NCBI RefSeq assembly: GCF_024519455.1
Contig: NZ_JALJRY010000030.1
Coordinates: 67,767-131,766 of the forward strand
DNA length: 64,000 nucleotides
Source of the DNA: Streptomyces sp. STR69
GTDB taxonomy: Bacteria > Actinomycetota > Actinomycetes > Streptomycetales > Streptomycetaceae
Direction of reading: 5' to 3'
In this document: piece after piece, positions 1 through 8,493 of the stretch
Layout: each line of letters starts with the position of its first letter
Position numbering within the stretch: the stretch's first letter is position 1
Notes under the pieces: model-generated
Told to the model about the DNA's origin: nothing
What the model saw: only the letters and a program-made list of their open reading frames with translations
Databases searched by the model: none
Made by a program: the position numbers and the translations under genes

Positions 1-354
1 TCCCCGGCCAACTCCGGCAGAACGAACAGCGAGCTCGTCTGGGCGAAGGTCCGCTGGACGGCCGTGGACGGCTCTTCGCACACCGGCCAGATCCGCGTGC
101 CCTCCGGCAGCGGCATCGGCACTCCGGTGACCATCTGGACCGACCCGCAGGGCCATCTGGTCACCAAGCCCGCCTCCGTGTCCCAGGCCCAGCTGCGGGC
201 CGCGCTGATCGGCACCCTGCTGGGCATGGGCGCGGCAGCCGTCCCCTTCATCAGCGCGCGCGCCCTCCGGATCCGGCTGCAACGCCGGCGCATGGACCAG
301 TGGGACGAGGAGTGGGCACGCTTCGGTCCACTGTGGAGTCGTAAGACGGGCTGA
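1..354 (+). CDS. Rv1733c-family membrane protein, C-terminal fragment
   Basis: The reading frame is open from the first base of the window, so the 5' end lies outside; 117 codons are visible. The piece has a beta-rich stretch ending in a TIWTDPQG-type motif, one hydrophobic segment (about AALIGTLLGMGAAAVPF), then a basic tail with RRRMDQWDEEWARFGPLW. This layout is typical of the C-terminus of Rv1733c-family actinobacterial membrane proteins, whose function is unknown. The GTG at position 64 is internal and is not a convincing start. It is followed by 86 bp and then the convergent HEAT-repeat gene. Confidence 0.7.
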   Translation, partial: SPANSGRTNSELVWAKVRWTAVDGSSHTGQIRVPSGSGIGTPVTIWTDPQGHLVTKPASVSQAQLRAALIGTLLGMGAAAVPFISARALRIRLQRRRMDQWDEEWARFGPLWSRKTG

Positions 355-440
355 CCGCCCGGCATGACATGAGCGCCCCTGGCACGCAGGCCGGTGCGGG
401 GGCCCTCGTCATGCCCGTTCCCCTCCCCGTCAGATCTCTC

Positions 441-2441
441 CTACCTGCCGTACCCGCCCGCGCTCACCTCCCGGCACATCCCCAACAACTGCTCGTCCGC
501 CAGAACGTCCTGACTGCCATGCCCGCCGGCTCGCGCCAAATGCCGTCGCGGACCGGCGAGTTCGGCCTCCACCAGATCATGCAGGGGTGCCCCGGCAGCC
601 CCCATGTCGACCAGGCACGCGGCAACAGCGCCCCGCACACGCGGATGCCCGGTCCAAGCCGACCGCAGCACCGGAAGGACCCTCTCCGTATCCCCGGTCA
701 CCCGCCACAGCGCCCGGGCCCCCGCGACCCGCTCCTCCGCGCACTCCGCCTCGACCATCCGCGCCAGCCCGTCCGGCGCGACCCGCGCGCAGACCCCGAC
801 CCGCGCCAGTACCTCCGCGGCCACCCGGCGCCGCTGTCCGTCCGAACCCGCCAACTCCCGCAACAGGCACGGCAGTACGGCCGACGCATCCCCCTCCACC
901 GACCACAACGCACCCGCCGCGACACCTGCGCACTCGGAGTCCAACAGCCCCCGCAGCACCGGTACGACGCCCTCCGCCCCGACCCCGAACACGTCCAGCG
1001 CCCGCACCGCCGACGTCACGGCCCGCTGCCCGGACCGCGCCCCGTCCGGCATCCCGCGCAACAGGCGCAGCACCTCCGGTACGGCCTCCTGGTCGGCGAG
1101 CGCGGTCAGCGCGGACAGCAGGGGCAGGGCACGGTCGGACGTCTCCGGGGAGTCCAGGGGCACACGGCCGAGCCGGTGCCGCAACGCCGGAGCGAGCGGT
1201 CCGGCCGAGTGGCCCAGATGGACGACGACCCGTCCCAGGTCGTCGGGCACGACCGGCCGCGCGAGCACCTCGGCCAGTACCGGTGTCGCCCGTGGATCGC
1301 CGCTGCGGGCAAGGGCCTTGAGCGCGCCGCCCAGGGCCGGAGCCCCACGCTCCAAGCGCTGCGTCCACAGTTCGGGGCGCGCGATCACCAGCGCGTGCAG
1401 GCGATCGGCGGCCGGCGCGGCCAGGTGGAAGAGTTCCCCCAGCACCGACGCCGCGGCATCGCGCAACCGGTAGGCCTCCGTGCCCAGTTGCTCGCCGACC
1501 AGCGCGACGAGCGCCGAGTGGTCGCCCCGCCACTCGCGGAACAGCCCCGCCGACATCCACACCCCGTTGCATCGGTCGGTGGAGTCCGGAGCAGTCAACT
1601 GCCCTTCCAGCAGGGCGACCCGATAGGTCACCTGCCCGCCGAGCGCGGTGTGCAGCGTGCGCACGATCTGGGCGCCCTCTTCGTCCGAGGGGCGAAGCCG
1701 CCGTAACCGCCCAGCGAGGGTGTCCGGCTCGGGAGGGCCGCTCTCGGCCGGTGTCGAGGGCCCCGACCGACGCCGCTCGGACCGCTCCCCGAGCAGGCGC
1801 ACGACCGTCGGGACCAGGTCGGCGGGAAGCAGATCGGGCGCGCAGCCGGCGAGTTGGCCGAGCGCGGCGAGCCGTAGCCCGGGGTCGCACGGCGGAACGC
1901 CGAATGCCAGCAGGGTGTCCAGTGCCTCGGCGGCGTGGGCCGGATACCGTCGTGCGAACAGACCGAGGCTCTCGACGAGGGCGAGCAGAACCCGGTCGTC
2001 GCGCTCGGCCGTGGTCCGCCGCCGTAACAGGTCCAGCACGCGCGCGGGTTGATCGAGGAACCGGACCAGCCCCTCGGCGGCGGCCCGGCGCACGCCGGGG
2101 TCCCGGTCGCCGACGAGCGCGACAAAGGCCTCGGCCCCCGCCATGAGGACGGCCTCAGCCGACCCGTGCCCCCGCCCGATGCTGACCAGAAGCTCCACCA
2201 ACTCGCCCCGCTCCGCGACCACCTCGTCAGTGGCGAGCGCGAACAGAAACGGAACGCAGGCGAGTGTCGAGTCGTACACCAACCCCTCGTGGTGCACCGC
2301 GCCGTACATCCCGTCGAGCGCGCTCGCCCGCTCGACGGGGTCCGTGGCGGCCAGTCCCCTGAGCAGTCCGGGCACGTCCGCCGCACTGCCGTACGCATGG
2401 CGCAGCGAGGCCCAGTCGACCTCGTCGATCCCCGTGAACAC
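441..2441 (-). CDS. HEAT-repeat domain protein
   Basis: A 666-residue soluble protein without a signal peptide or membrane segment. It is built of repeated alpha-helical units rich in Ala, Leu, Arg and Val (recurring patterns such as GVRRAAAEGL and AAGALWSVEGD), typical of HEAT/PBS-lyase-like repeats that form a protein-interaction solenoid. The N-terminus (FTGIDEVDW) resembles a common group of Streptomyces HEAT-repeat proteins of unknown role. The GTG start is supported by a GGGGAGGG ribosome-binding site six bases upstream. It stands alone between a membrane-protein gene and aidB. The binding partner cannot be told from sequence. Confidence 0.8.
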   Translation of the reverse strand: MFTGIDEVDWASLRHAYGSAADVPGLLRGLAATDPVERASALDGMYGAVHHEGLVYDSTLACVPFLFALATDEVVAERGELVELLVSIGRGHGSAEAVLMAGAEAFVALVGDRDPGVRRAAAEGLVRFLDQPARVLDLLRRRTTAERDDRVLLALVESLGLFARRYPAHAAEALDTLLAFGVPPCDPGLRLAALGQLAGCAPDLLPADLVPTVVRLLGERSERRRSGPSTPAESGPPEPDTLAGRLRRLRPSDEEGAQIVRTLHTALGGQVTYRVALLEGQLTAPDSTDRCNGVWMSAGLFREWRGDHSALVALVGEQLGTEAYRLRDAAASVLGELFHLAAPAADRLHALVIARPELWTQRLERGAPALGGALKALARSGDPRATPVLAEVLARPVVPDDLGRVVVHLGHSAGPLAPALRHRLGRVPLDSPETSDRALPLLSALTALADQEAVPEVLRLLRGMPDGARSGQRAVTSAVRALDVFGVGAEGVVPVLRGLLDSECAGVAAGALWSVEGDASAVLPCLLRELAGSDGQRRRVAAEVLARVGVCARVAPDGLARMVEAECAEERVAGARALWRVTGDTERVLPVLRSAWTGHPRVRGAVAACLVDMGAAGAPLHDLVEAELAGPRRHLARAGGHGSQDVLADEQLLGMCREVSAGGYGR

Positions 2442-2527
2442 GTTGCCCTCCCCAGACGAAGTGCCAACTGATCGCGAGTCTGCACCACGCCACTGACAAC
2501 GAAGCGGAATCGGGAGGTGACCGAGGG

Positions 2528-4195
2528 TCAGTCCCCGTCGGGCAGGGCGCGGGAGAGGATCGCGCCGAGGTCGGCGGAGTCGGGGAGTGTGCCGAAGGCG
2601 TGCCCCCAGTCGCCGCCCAGCCGGGTCGCGCAGAAGGCGTCGGCGACCGCGGCCGGGGCGTGCCGTACGAGGAGGGACGCTTGGAGGGTGAGCGCCATCT
2701 GCTCGACGAGGCGGCGTGCGCCGGTCTCGGTCGCCTCGCTCAACGCGCCCCTCAGCCGGCTCACCGCCGCGTCCAGGCGGGCGTCCGCGCCCCGCGCCAG
2801 GGCGAGTTCGGCGAACAGCGCGTCCGCCGGGCCGGGGTCCCGGCTCAACGCCCTTAGTACGTCAAGGGCGTTGACGTTACCCGAGCCCTCCCAGACGGAG
2901 AGGAGGGGTGCCTCGCGATAGTGCCGGGGCATGCCCGAGTCCTCTACGTAGCCGTTTCCGCCGAGGCACTCCAGGGCCTCCGCCGTGAAGGCCGGACCGC
3001 GCTTGGTGATCCAGTACTTGCCCACGGCGGTGGCGATCCGGCGGAACGCGGACTCGGCGTCGTCCCCGCGCACCGCACGGTCGGCCGCGCCCGCCAGCCG
3101 CAGGGTGAGAGTCGTCGCAGCCTCCGACTCCAGTGCCAGATCGGCCAACACGTTGCGCATCAGCGGCTGTTCGAGCAGCCGCGCGCCGAACGCGCTGCGG
3201 TGGCGCACATGGTGGCCCGCCTCGACGAGCGTCTTGCGCATCAGCGTCGCCGACATCATCACGCAGTCCAGACGGGTGCAGTTGACCATCTCGATGATGG
3301 TCTTGACGCCGCGTCCCTCCGGCCCGACCAGCCAGGCGACGGTCCCGTCGAACTCGGGCTCGGAGGACGCGTTGGACCGGTTGCCCAGCTTGTCCTTCAG
3401 CCGCTGGATACGGAACACGTTGCGGCTGCCGTCGGGCAGGACACGCGGCACAAGGAAGCACGACAGTCCACCCGGAGCCTGGGCCAGCACGAGGAACACG
3501 TCGCACATCGGCGCCGACGTGAACCACTTGTGCCCGCGCAGCGTGTACACACCGGGTTCGGCGGTGGGCGTGGCCGCCGTGGTGTTCGTGCGGACGTCCG
3601 AGCCGCCCTGCTTCTCCGTCATCCCCATCCCGGCCAGCAGCCCGCGCTTCTCGGCCGGGACGCGCAGGCCCGGTTCGTACACCCGGCTGGTCAGCAACGG
3701 CTCGTAGACCGCGGCCAGTTCGGGCTGGGCGCGCAGCGCGGGGACGGCGGCGTACGTCATCGACGTCGGGCAGCCGTGCCCGGCCTCGGTGTGTCCCCAC
3801 ACCAACCCGCCTGCCGTACGGGCCACATGGGCACCGGGACGTTCGTCCGCCCAGGGCGCACCGGCCAGTCCCTCGGCGACGGCGACCCCCATCAGCCGGT
3901 GCCAGCTCGGGTGGAACTCGACCTCGTCGATCCGGTTGCCGTACCGGTCGTGCGTGCGCAGCTCCGGCTCGTGCCGGTTCGCCTGCTCGCCCCACTCCTG
4001 CGCCTCCGCGCTGCCCGCCGCCCGGCCGAGCCGCCGTACGTCCTCCTCGGCCCAGCCGGCGCCCTCCCGGCGGAGCCCCTCCAGGAGGGCCGTGTCCTCG
4101 GAGGCGTCGTACGGGGCCAGGGGCGGGGGCTGGTTGGTGACGTCGTGCGTGGCGTCCCGGGGCTGCGGCGGTGTGTGCGCGAGTGTCTGGGCCAT
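2528..4195 (-). CDS. aidB: AidB-like acyl-CoA dehydrogenase
   Basis: A 555-residue flavoprotein, close to the length of E. coli AidB (541). AidB binds FAD and DNA and is part of the alkylation-damage response; its true substrate is unclear. Visible features are the long N-terminal AidB domain (HPSWHRLMG), the acyl-CoA dehydrogenase core (TEKQGGSDVRTN, HKWFTSAPMCD) and the C-terminal ECLGGNGYVE and VWEGSGNVNALDVLR motifs typical of the AidB branch. It diverges from a PaaX-type regulator across a short region with an inverted repeat. On the minus strand a possible promoter reads TTACAT-18 bp-GATAGT, which would leave a very short leader. Substrate and role in this organism are inferred. Confidence 0.85.
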   Translation of the reverse strand: MAQTLAHTPPQPRDATHDVTNQPPPLAPYDASEDTALLEGLRREGAGWAEEDVRRLGRAAGSAEAQEWGEQANRHEPELRTHDRYGNRIDEVEFHPSWHRLMGVAVAEGLAGAPWADERPGAHVARTAGGLVWGHTEAGHGCPTSMTYAAVPALRAQPELAAVYEPLLTSRVYEPGLRVPAEKRGLLAGMGMTEKQGGSDVRTNTTAATPTAEPGVYTLRGHKWFTSAPMCDVFLVLAQAPGGLSCFLVPRVLPDGSRNVFRIQRLKDKLGNRSNASSEPEFDGTVAWLVGPEGRGVKTIIEMVNCTRLDCVMMSATLMRKTLVEAGHHVRHRSAFGARLLEQPLMRNVLADLALESEAATTLTLRLAGAADRAVRGDDAESAFRRIATAVGKYWITKRGPAFTAEALECLGGNGYVEDSGMPRHYREAPLLSVWEGSGNVNALDVLRALSRDPGPADALFAELALARGADARLDAAVSRLRGALSEATETGARRLVEQMALTLQASLLVRHAPAAVADAFCATRLGGDWGHAFGTLPDSADLGAILSRALPDGD

Positions 4196-4202
4196 ACGGG
4201 AA

Positions 4203-4242
4203 GTGTTGCACTATCTCTGCGGTCGCATCAATGATGTAACAC
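4203..4242. promoter_or_regulatory. inverted repeat in the aidB/PaaX divergent promoter
   Basis: GTGTTGCA (4203-4210) and TGTAACAC (4235-4242) are inverted copies with one mismatch, 24 bp apart. A minus-strand TTACAT-18-GATAGT promoter candidate for aidB overlaps both arms. A site for the adjacent PaaX-type repressor is a reasonable inference. Confidence 0.4.
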
Positions 4243-4290
4243 GAGAATCGACGCCGTAGAGTGCGAGGCCATGCTTACGAGGTCATGCGG

Positions 4291-5040
4291 ATGAACGAGT
4301 CGGAAGGGCCCGGCGAGGTGGACCTGCGCCCGCTGTCCGCGCGGTCGGTCGTCCTCAGCCTGCTGCTGGGTACACATCCGCCCGAGCTGCCCGTACGGGA
4401 TCTGCTGCGCGCCGTCGAACCACTCGGCGTCGCCGGATCCACCCTGCGGGCCGCGCTCAGCCGGATGGTCGCGGCCGGAGATCTGCGGAGTACGGACGCC
4501 GTCTACCGGCTCAGCGACCGCCTGTTGGAACGCCAGCGCCGCCAGGACGTCGCCGTACACCCCGAGACCCAACCCTGGGACGGCGACTGGGAGATGACCG
4601 TCGTCACCGCGACCGGCCGCGGCCCCGCCGAACGCGCCGAGCTGCGCGGGGAGTTGACCGCACTGCGGCTCGCCGAACTCCGCGAGGGAGTCTGGCTCCG
4701 CCCGGCCAATCTGCTACGACCCCGACCGGACGAACTCGGCACGGTGGCCCGGCACTTCACCACCCGCCCCGAGGAGCCCGCTCGCGAACTCGCCGCGAAC
4801 CTGTGGCCACTTGAGGCCTGGGCGAAGACGGCCGAGGCGCTGCTCACTCGGATCACCGCCACCGCCGACCGCCCGGCCGATCGTTTCACCGTACTCGCCG
4901 CCGTCGTACGCCACTTGCTCGCCGACCCGGTCCTGCCCCCCGAACTCCTGCCCGCCGATTGGCCGGGCCCCGCCCTGCGCGCCGAATACACCCGCCACCG
5001 ACGGGAGTTGATCGCGGCCGTGCTGGGAAACAGGGCGTGA
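4291..5040 (+). CDS. PaaX-family transcriptional regulator
   Basis: A 249-residue protein with an N-terminal winged-helix region (LPVRDLLRAVEPLGVAGSTLRAALSRMVAAGDL about residues 30-65), followed by the PaaX central and C-terminal domains (GDWEMTVVTATGR, EGVWLRPANL). PaaX repressors classically bind CoA thioesters and control aromatic or acyl-CoA catabolism. The ATG at 4291 is preferred because GAGG lies about eight bases upstream; in-frame starts at 4261 (GTG) and 4285 are alternatives. Divergence from aidB suggests control of that acyl-CoA dehydrogenase, which is inference. It converges on the pectate lyase gene. Confidence 0.8.
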   Translation: MNESEGPGEVDLRPLSARSVVLSLLLGTHPPELPVRDLLRAVEPLGVAGSTLRAALSRMVAAGDLRSTDAVYRLSDRLLERQRRQDVAVHPETQPWDGDWEMTVVTATGRGPAERAELRGELTALRLAELREGVWLRPANLLRPRPDELGTVARHFTTRPEEPARELAANLWPLEAWAKTAEALLTRITATADRPADRFTVLAAVVRHLLADPVLPPELLPADWPGPALRAEYTRHRRELIAAVLGNRA

Positions 5041-5080
5041 CCCCGAGGGGCCCGGCACGGCCGCCTTCATCGCCGTGGGC

Positions 5081-5875
5081 TCACTTGTAGGTGATGTCCG
5101 ACGCCGAGTACTTGCAGTAAGTCCCGTCCGCGCCCGTGCCGTTGGTGGTCGGCTCCGCGCCCGTGTTGTTCCCGATGTACTTCTGACAGGGGATCATCTT
5201 CTTGCTGGTGTCCCCGACGATCGTGATGGCCTTCAGGGTCGCGCTGTCACCGTAGTTGGTGTTGATGCCGACGATCCGGCTGCCCTTGTACGTCGCCTCG
5301 ATGGTGTTGAGGTTGATCGTGCGCTTGTACTGCGTCTTGCAGTTGCCGCAGGAGCGGACGAACGTACCGAAGGTCTGCGCCGCGAAGTTGGAGACGTTCA
5401 GCGTCCCGGCGCCGTTGAACTGGAACACCTTGTCGCTGGCCTCTTTCGCGCCACCGCCGGAGACGGTGTACACGTTGGACGACGAGGAGCCCAGGAAGGT
5501 CGCCGCGTCCTCGCCGACGTCCTCCCACCAGACGTTCTGCAGCGTGCAGGCGCCCAGGCAGTGGATGCCGTCGGCGGCGGGCGAGCCGATGATGACGTTC
5601 TTCACGACGGCGCCCGGGGCCAGCTCCAGGATGGGGCCCTGGTCCTCGTCCTGGCTGCCCGTGCCCAGGTCGCCGCTGCCGTACAGGCGCAGCATCCCGT
5701 AGTCCTTGGTGCCCGAGACCGAGATCGTCGAGGTCACCGCCTGGCTGCCGCTCGCGGTGGGCCAAGTGGCGGCACTGGCCGGCGAGAGGGTGCCGGATGC
5801 CATGATCATGCCAATGGAGAGGCTGAAGGTGGTCAGCGCGCCGGTCAGCACGCGTGGCCGTATGGAAGAAGTCAT
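5081..5875 (-). CDS. secreted pectate lyase, PL3 family
   Basis: A 264-residue extracellular enzyme expected to cleave polygalacturonate by beta-elimination with calcium. It has an N-terminal signal peptide (about 35 residues, hydrophobic core ending ASA). The parallel beta-helix body carries the PL3 hallmarks ADGIHCLGACTLQNVWWEDVGE and DKVFQFNGAGTL, plus several paired cysteines. It starts 32 bp after the stop of the PL1 gene and has an AAGGA ribosome-binding site, so the two lyases probably form one transcript read leftward from the shared regulatory region near 7 kb. Confidence 0.9.
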   Translation of the reverse strand: MTSSIRPRVLTGALTTFSLSIGMIMASGTLSPASAATWPTASGSQAVTSTISVSGTKDYGMLRLYGSGDLGTGSQDEDQGPILELAPGAVVKNVIIGSPAADGIHCLGACTLQNVWWEDVGEDAATFLGSSSSNVYTVSGGGAKEASDKVFQFNGAGTLNVSNFAAQTFGTFVRSCGNCKTQYKRTINLNTIEATYKGSRIVGINTNYGDSATLKAITIVGDTSKKMIPCQKYIGNNTGAEPTTNGTGADGTYCKYSASDITYK

Positions 5876-5907
5876 GTCCCGATTCCTTCTCCGAGGTGGG
5901 GGAGTGG

Positions 5908-6864
5908 TCAGAGCTTTCCGGTGCCCGCGCCGGACGTCACCGAGGCGACGACGGTCGAGGCGGGCTCGGCGGTGTAGCTGTACGGCGGGCTGGTGAACGT
6001 GCCCACCTGCGAGATCTCGGTGGCGGCTCCGCCGAGGTCGTTGCCGCTGAGGTTGGCGTAGCCGTCCACGTCGCTGTCCCGGTTCGTCGTGACGGCGACC
6101 TCCGTGTCACGGAAGACGTTGTTCTGGACGAACATCTGGGCGCCCATGCGCGAGTGCACAGCGGTCTCGGCGCCGACGACGTAGTTGTCGTAGAAGTGCC
6201 CGGTGCCGAAACGCAGGCTGGGGATGCGGGAGTTGACCTGGTCGAACCAGTTGTGGTGGTACGTCACCCGCAGATGCCCGGTGTCCTCGCTCGCGTTGTT
6301 GTCGCTGTGGCCGACGAGCGAGCCCTTGTAGTGGTTCTTGAAGGTGTTCCAGGAGACGGTGACGTAGTCGGAGGCGTGGCTGATGTCGACCAGGCCGTCG
6401 TAGTAGTCCTTGCCGTGGTCGAGGTCGGACGAGAAGGCGTTGTGGTCGATCCACACCTTCGTCGACGCCTGCACGGTGATGGCGTCGGCGGGCGCGAGGG
6501 GCTTGCTGATGTTCAGGTTGCGCACGACGACGTTGGTCACCTTCTTCAGGCGCAGCCCGCCACCGGTGAACCCGGACGCCGAACCCACGCCCAGGACCGT
6601 CGTGTTGGACCCGATGTCCACCTGACCGCTCAGCGAGATCAGGCCGTTGACCTTGACGACCTTCGAACTGCTGCCGGTGACGGCCGACTTGAAGGCGTCG
6701 AGCGTCGACACCGTGACCGCCGCGGCGCTGCCGCCACCGGTCGTCCCGGCGCCGAAGCCGACCGGCGAGGCGTCGGCCGCGGCGGCGGAGTGGGGGAGTG
6801 CGAGCACGGCGACGGCGGCGAGCGCGGCGGCCGTCAGGGCTGACCTTCGGGGGCGAGTGCGCAT
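5908..6864 (-). CDS. secreted pectate lyase, PL1 family
   Basis: A 318-residue secreted polysaccharide lyase. The ATG at 6864 is chosen because an AGGGA-type ribosome-binding site precedes it and it opens a typical signal peptide (RTRPRRSALTAAALAAV, cleavage near AAAADA); a longer frame to 6939 adds no recognisable sequence. PL1/PelC landmarks are KVWIDHNAFSSDLDH, the VDISHASDYVTVSWN strand and the RIPSLR motif that holds the catalytic arginine. It heads a PL1-PL3 operon and diverges from a CBM2 esterase gene. Joint substrate-dependent control with that gene is suggested by the operators between them. Confidence 0.92.
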   Translation of the reverse strand: MRTRPRRSALTAAALAAVAVLALPHSAAAADASPVGFGAGTTGGGSAAAVTVSTLDAFKSAVTGSSSKVVKVNGLISLSGQVDIGSNTTVLGVGSASGFTGGGLRLKKVTNVVVRNLNISKPLAPADAITVQASTKVWIDHNAFSSDLDHGKDYYDGLVDISHASDYVTVSWNTFKNHYKGSLVGHSDNNASEDTGHLRVTYHHNWFDQVNSRIPSLRFGTGHFYDNYVVGAETAVHSRMGAQMFVQNNVFRDTEVAVTTNRDSDVDGYANLSGNDLGGAATEISQVGTFTSPPYSYTAEPASTVVASVTSGAGTGKL

Positions 6865-6960
6865 GCGGGTGCGTCCCTTCGGAGGGATCGGGTGATCGCG
6901 TACGTGAACGAGGTATGCCGGGAGGGGGCCTGCGGTCACACATCTGAACGGAACGTAGGG

Positions 6961-6974
6961 TGCAAGCGCTTTCT
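6961..6974. promoter_or_regulatory. LacI-family-type operator candidate (AAGCGCTT core)
   Basis: TGCAAGCGCTTTCT contains the perfect 8 bp palindrome AAGCGCTT with partly symmetric flanks. The central CG symmetry is typical of LacI/GalR-family operators. It lies nearer the PL1 gene in the divergent region and may serve the lyase operon. Confidence 0.45.
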
Positions 6975-6989
6975 AGTCAACGCTCCGCG

Positions 6990-7001
6990 CGAAACTATTC
7001 G
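6990..7001. promoter_or_regulatory. CGAA-N4-TTCG inverted repeat
   Basis: CGAAACTATTCG has arms CGAA and TTCG. It resembles the GAAACTTTC-like elements found upstream of Streptomyces xylanase genes. It sits between two LacI-type palindromes; function is inferred from position and resemblance only. Confidence 0.35.
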
Positions 7002-7006
7002 AAGCG

Positions 7007-7020
7007 TGGGAGCGCTTCCA
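7007..7020. promoter_or_regulatory. CebR-like box
   Basis: TGGGAGCGCTTCCA matches the known CebR operator TGGGAGCGCTCCCA at 13 of 14 positions. CebR is the LacI-family cellobiose/cellotriose-responsive repressor of cellulose-use genes in Streptomyces. The box lies about 90 bp before the start of the CBM2-bearing esterase gene, which fits a cellulose or plant-wall regulon. Confidence 0.65.
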
Positions 7021-7111
7021 TGGGGCTCATGTCCATGTCACGATGCCGATGGTTCCCACCCGAACGACGTCGCACGAGCCGCACGAGCCGCGATCAGGAA
7101 GGGACGATGAC

Positions 7112-8440
7112 GTGCGCCCCACAGCCGCCGACAACACCCTCAAGTCCGCCCGGAAGAAGCCGCGTTCGGTACTCGTCGCCCTCTTCGGAGCGCTGGTGCC
7201 GTTGCTCGCGGCCCTGACCCTCCTGGCACCCCCGGCCGCCGCCCGCGCCGAGGCCGTCCCCACCGCGACCCTCACCGAGGTCACCGGCTTCGGCACCAAC
7301 CCGAGCAACCTGCAGATGTACGTGTACGTCCCGGCCGCCGTCACCGCCCACCCGGCGGTCGTGGTGGCCGTGCACTACTGCGGGGGATCGGGCCCCGCGA
7401 TGTACTCCGGCACCGAATACGCCTCGCTGGCCGACCAGTTGGGGTTCATCGTCGTCTACCCGTCGGTCACCCGCGCCAGCAAGTGCTTCGACGTCTCCTC
7501 GTCCCAGGCCCTGCACCGCGACGGCGGCAGCGACCCGGTCGGCATCAAGTCCATGGTCGACTGGGTGAAGAGCGCCTATTCCGCCGACCCGAGCCGCGTC
7601 TTCGCCCTGGGCATCTCCTCCGGCGCGATGATGACGAACGTCCTGCTCGGCGACTACCCCGACGTCTTCGCGGCCGGCGCCGCCTTCGCCGGCGTACCGT
7701 TCGGCTGCTTCGCCACCACCGACGGCTCCGAGTGGAACACCGCCTGCGCCAACGGCACCGTCACCCACACCCCGCAGGAATGGGGCGACTTGGTGCGCGG
7801 CGCCGACCCCGGCTACACCGGCGCCCGCCCCCGGATGCAGCTGTGGCACGGCACCGCCGACGACACCCTGCGCTACCCCAACTTCGGCGAGGAGATCAAA
7901 CAGTGGACGAACGTGCTGGGCGTCGGCCAGACCCCGGCCGCCACCGACTCCCCGGCCACGGGCTGGACCCGCACCCGCTACGGCGCCACCGGTGACCGGG
8001 CCCCCGTCGAGGCGATCAGCCTCCAGGGCGTCACCCACAACCTCTATACCTACGGCATGGGCGCCCGCGTCCTCACCTTCTTCGGCCTCTCCGGCGGCGG
8101 CACCACGCCCCCGCCCTCGACCGGCCCCTGCAAGGTGACGGTCACGACCAGCGCCTGGAACACCGGCCTCACCGCCTCCGTGACGATCACCAACACCGGT
8201 ACGAGCACGGTGAATGGCTGGCAGCTCGGTTTCACCCTGCCCACCGGCCAGACCATCACCAACGGCTGGGGCGCCACCTACGCCCCGGCCTCCGGCACGG
8301 TGACGGCCACCAACGCGTCGTACGACGGCACGATCGCCCCGAACGCGAGCGTGACCATCGGCTACCAGGCGAACCACACCGGCAACAGCGCGGCACCCAC
8401 CGCGTACATGCTCAACGGGACAGCCTGCACGGTCGGTTGA
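7112..8440 (+). CDS. secreted CE1/PHB-depolymerase-type esterase with C-terminal CBM2
   Basis: A 442-residue modular exoenzyme. The GTG at 7112 is preferred because GGAAGGGAC lies just upstream; 7043 is a longer in-frame alternative. The signal peptide (LVALFGALVPLLAALTLLAPP, cleavage near ARA) leads to an alpha/beta-hydrolase esterase domain with HYCGGSG (oxyanion region) and the nucleophile motif GISSG (Ser169). After a Pro/Thr/Gly linker (about 325-338) comes a family 2 carbohydrate-binding module (about 339-442) with paired terminal cysteines and NGWQLGF/NGWGATY aromatic positions. The family includes acetylxylan and feruloyl esterases; the CBM2 suggests action on plant cell wall rather than PHB. 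Confidence 0.9.
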   Translation: MRPTAADNTLKSARKKPRSVLVALFGALVPLLAALTLLAPPAAARAEAVPTATLTEVTGFGTNPSNLQMYVYVPAAVTAHPAVVVAVHYCGGSGPAMYSGTEYASLADQLGFIVVYPSVTRASKCFDVSSSQALHRDGGSDPVGIKSMVDWVKSAYSADPSRVFALGISSGAMMTNVLLGDYPDVFAAGAAFAGVPFGCFATTDGSEWNTACANGTVTHTPQEWGDLVRGADPGYTGARPRMQLWHGTADDTLRYPNFGEEIKQWTNVLGVGQTPAATDSPATGWTRTRYGATGDRAPVEAISLQGVTHNLYTYGMGARVLTFFGLSGGGTTPPPSTGPCKVTVTTSAWNTGLTASVTITNTGTSTVNGWQLGFTLPTGQTITNGWGATYAPASGTVTATNASYDGTIAPNASVTIGYQANHTGNSAAPTAYMLNGTACTVG

Positions 8441-8493
8441 CCCACACTCCGGCGCCCTTCGCTCTCAACTCCTTCCCGGGGAAGGTGGATTCC

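Noticed and set aside
369..1706. A 445-codon plus-strand frame opposite the HEAT-repeat gene
   Set aside because: Composition is Arg/Pro/Gln-rich without hydrophobic cores; the minus-strand frame has ordered HEAT repeats and a good ribosome-binding site.
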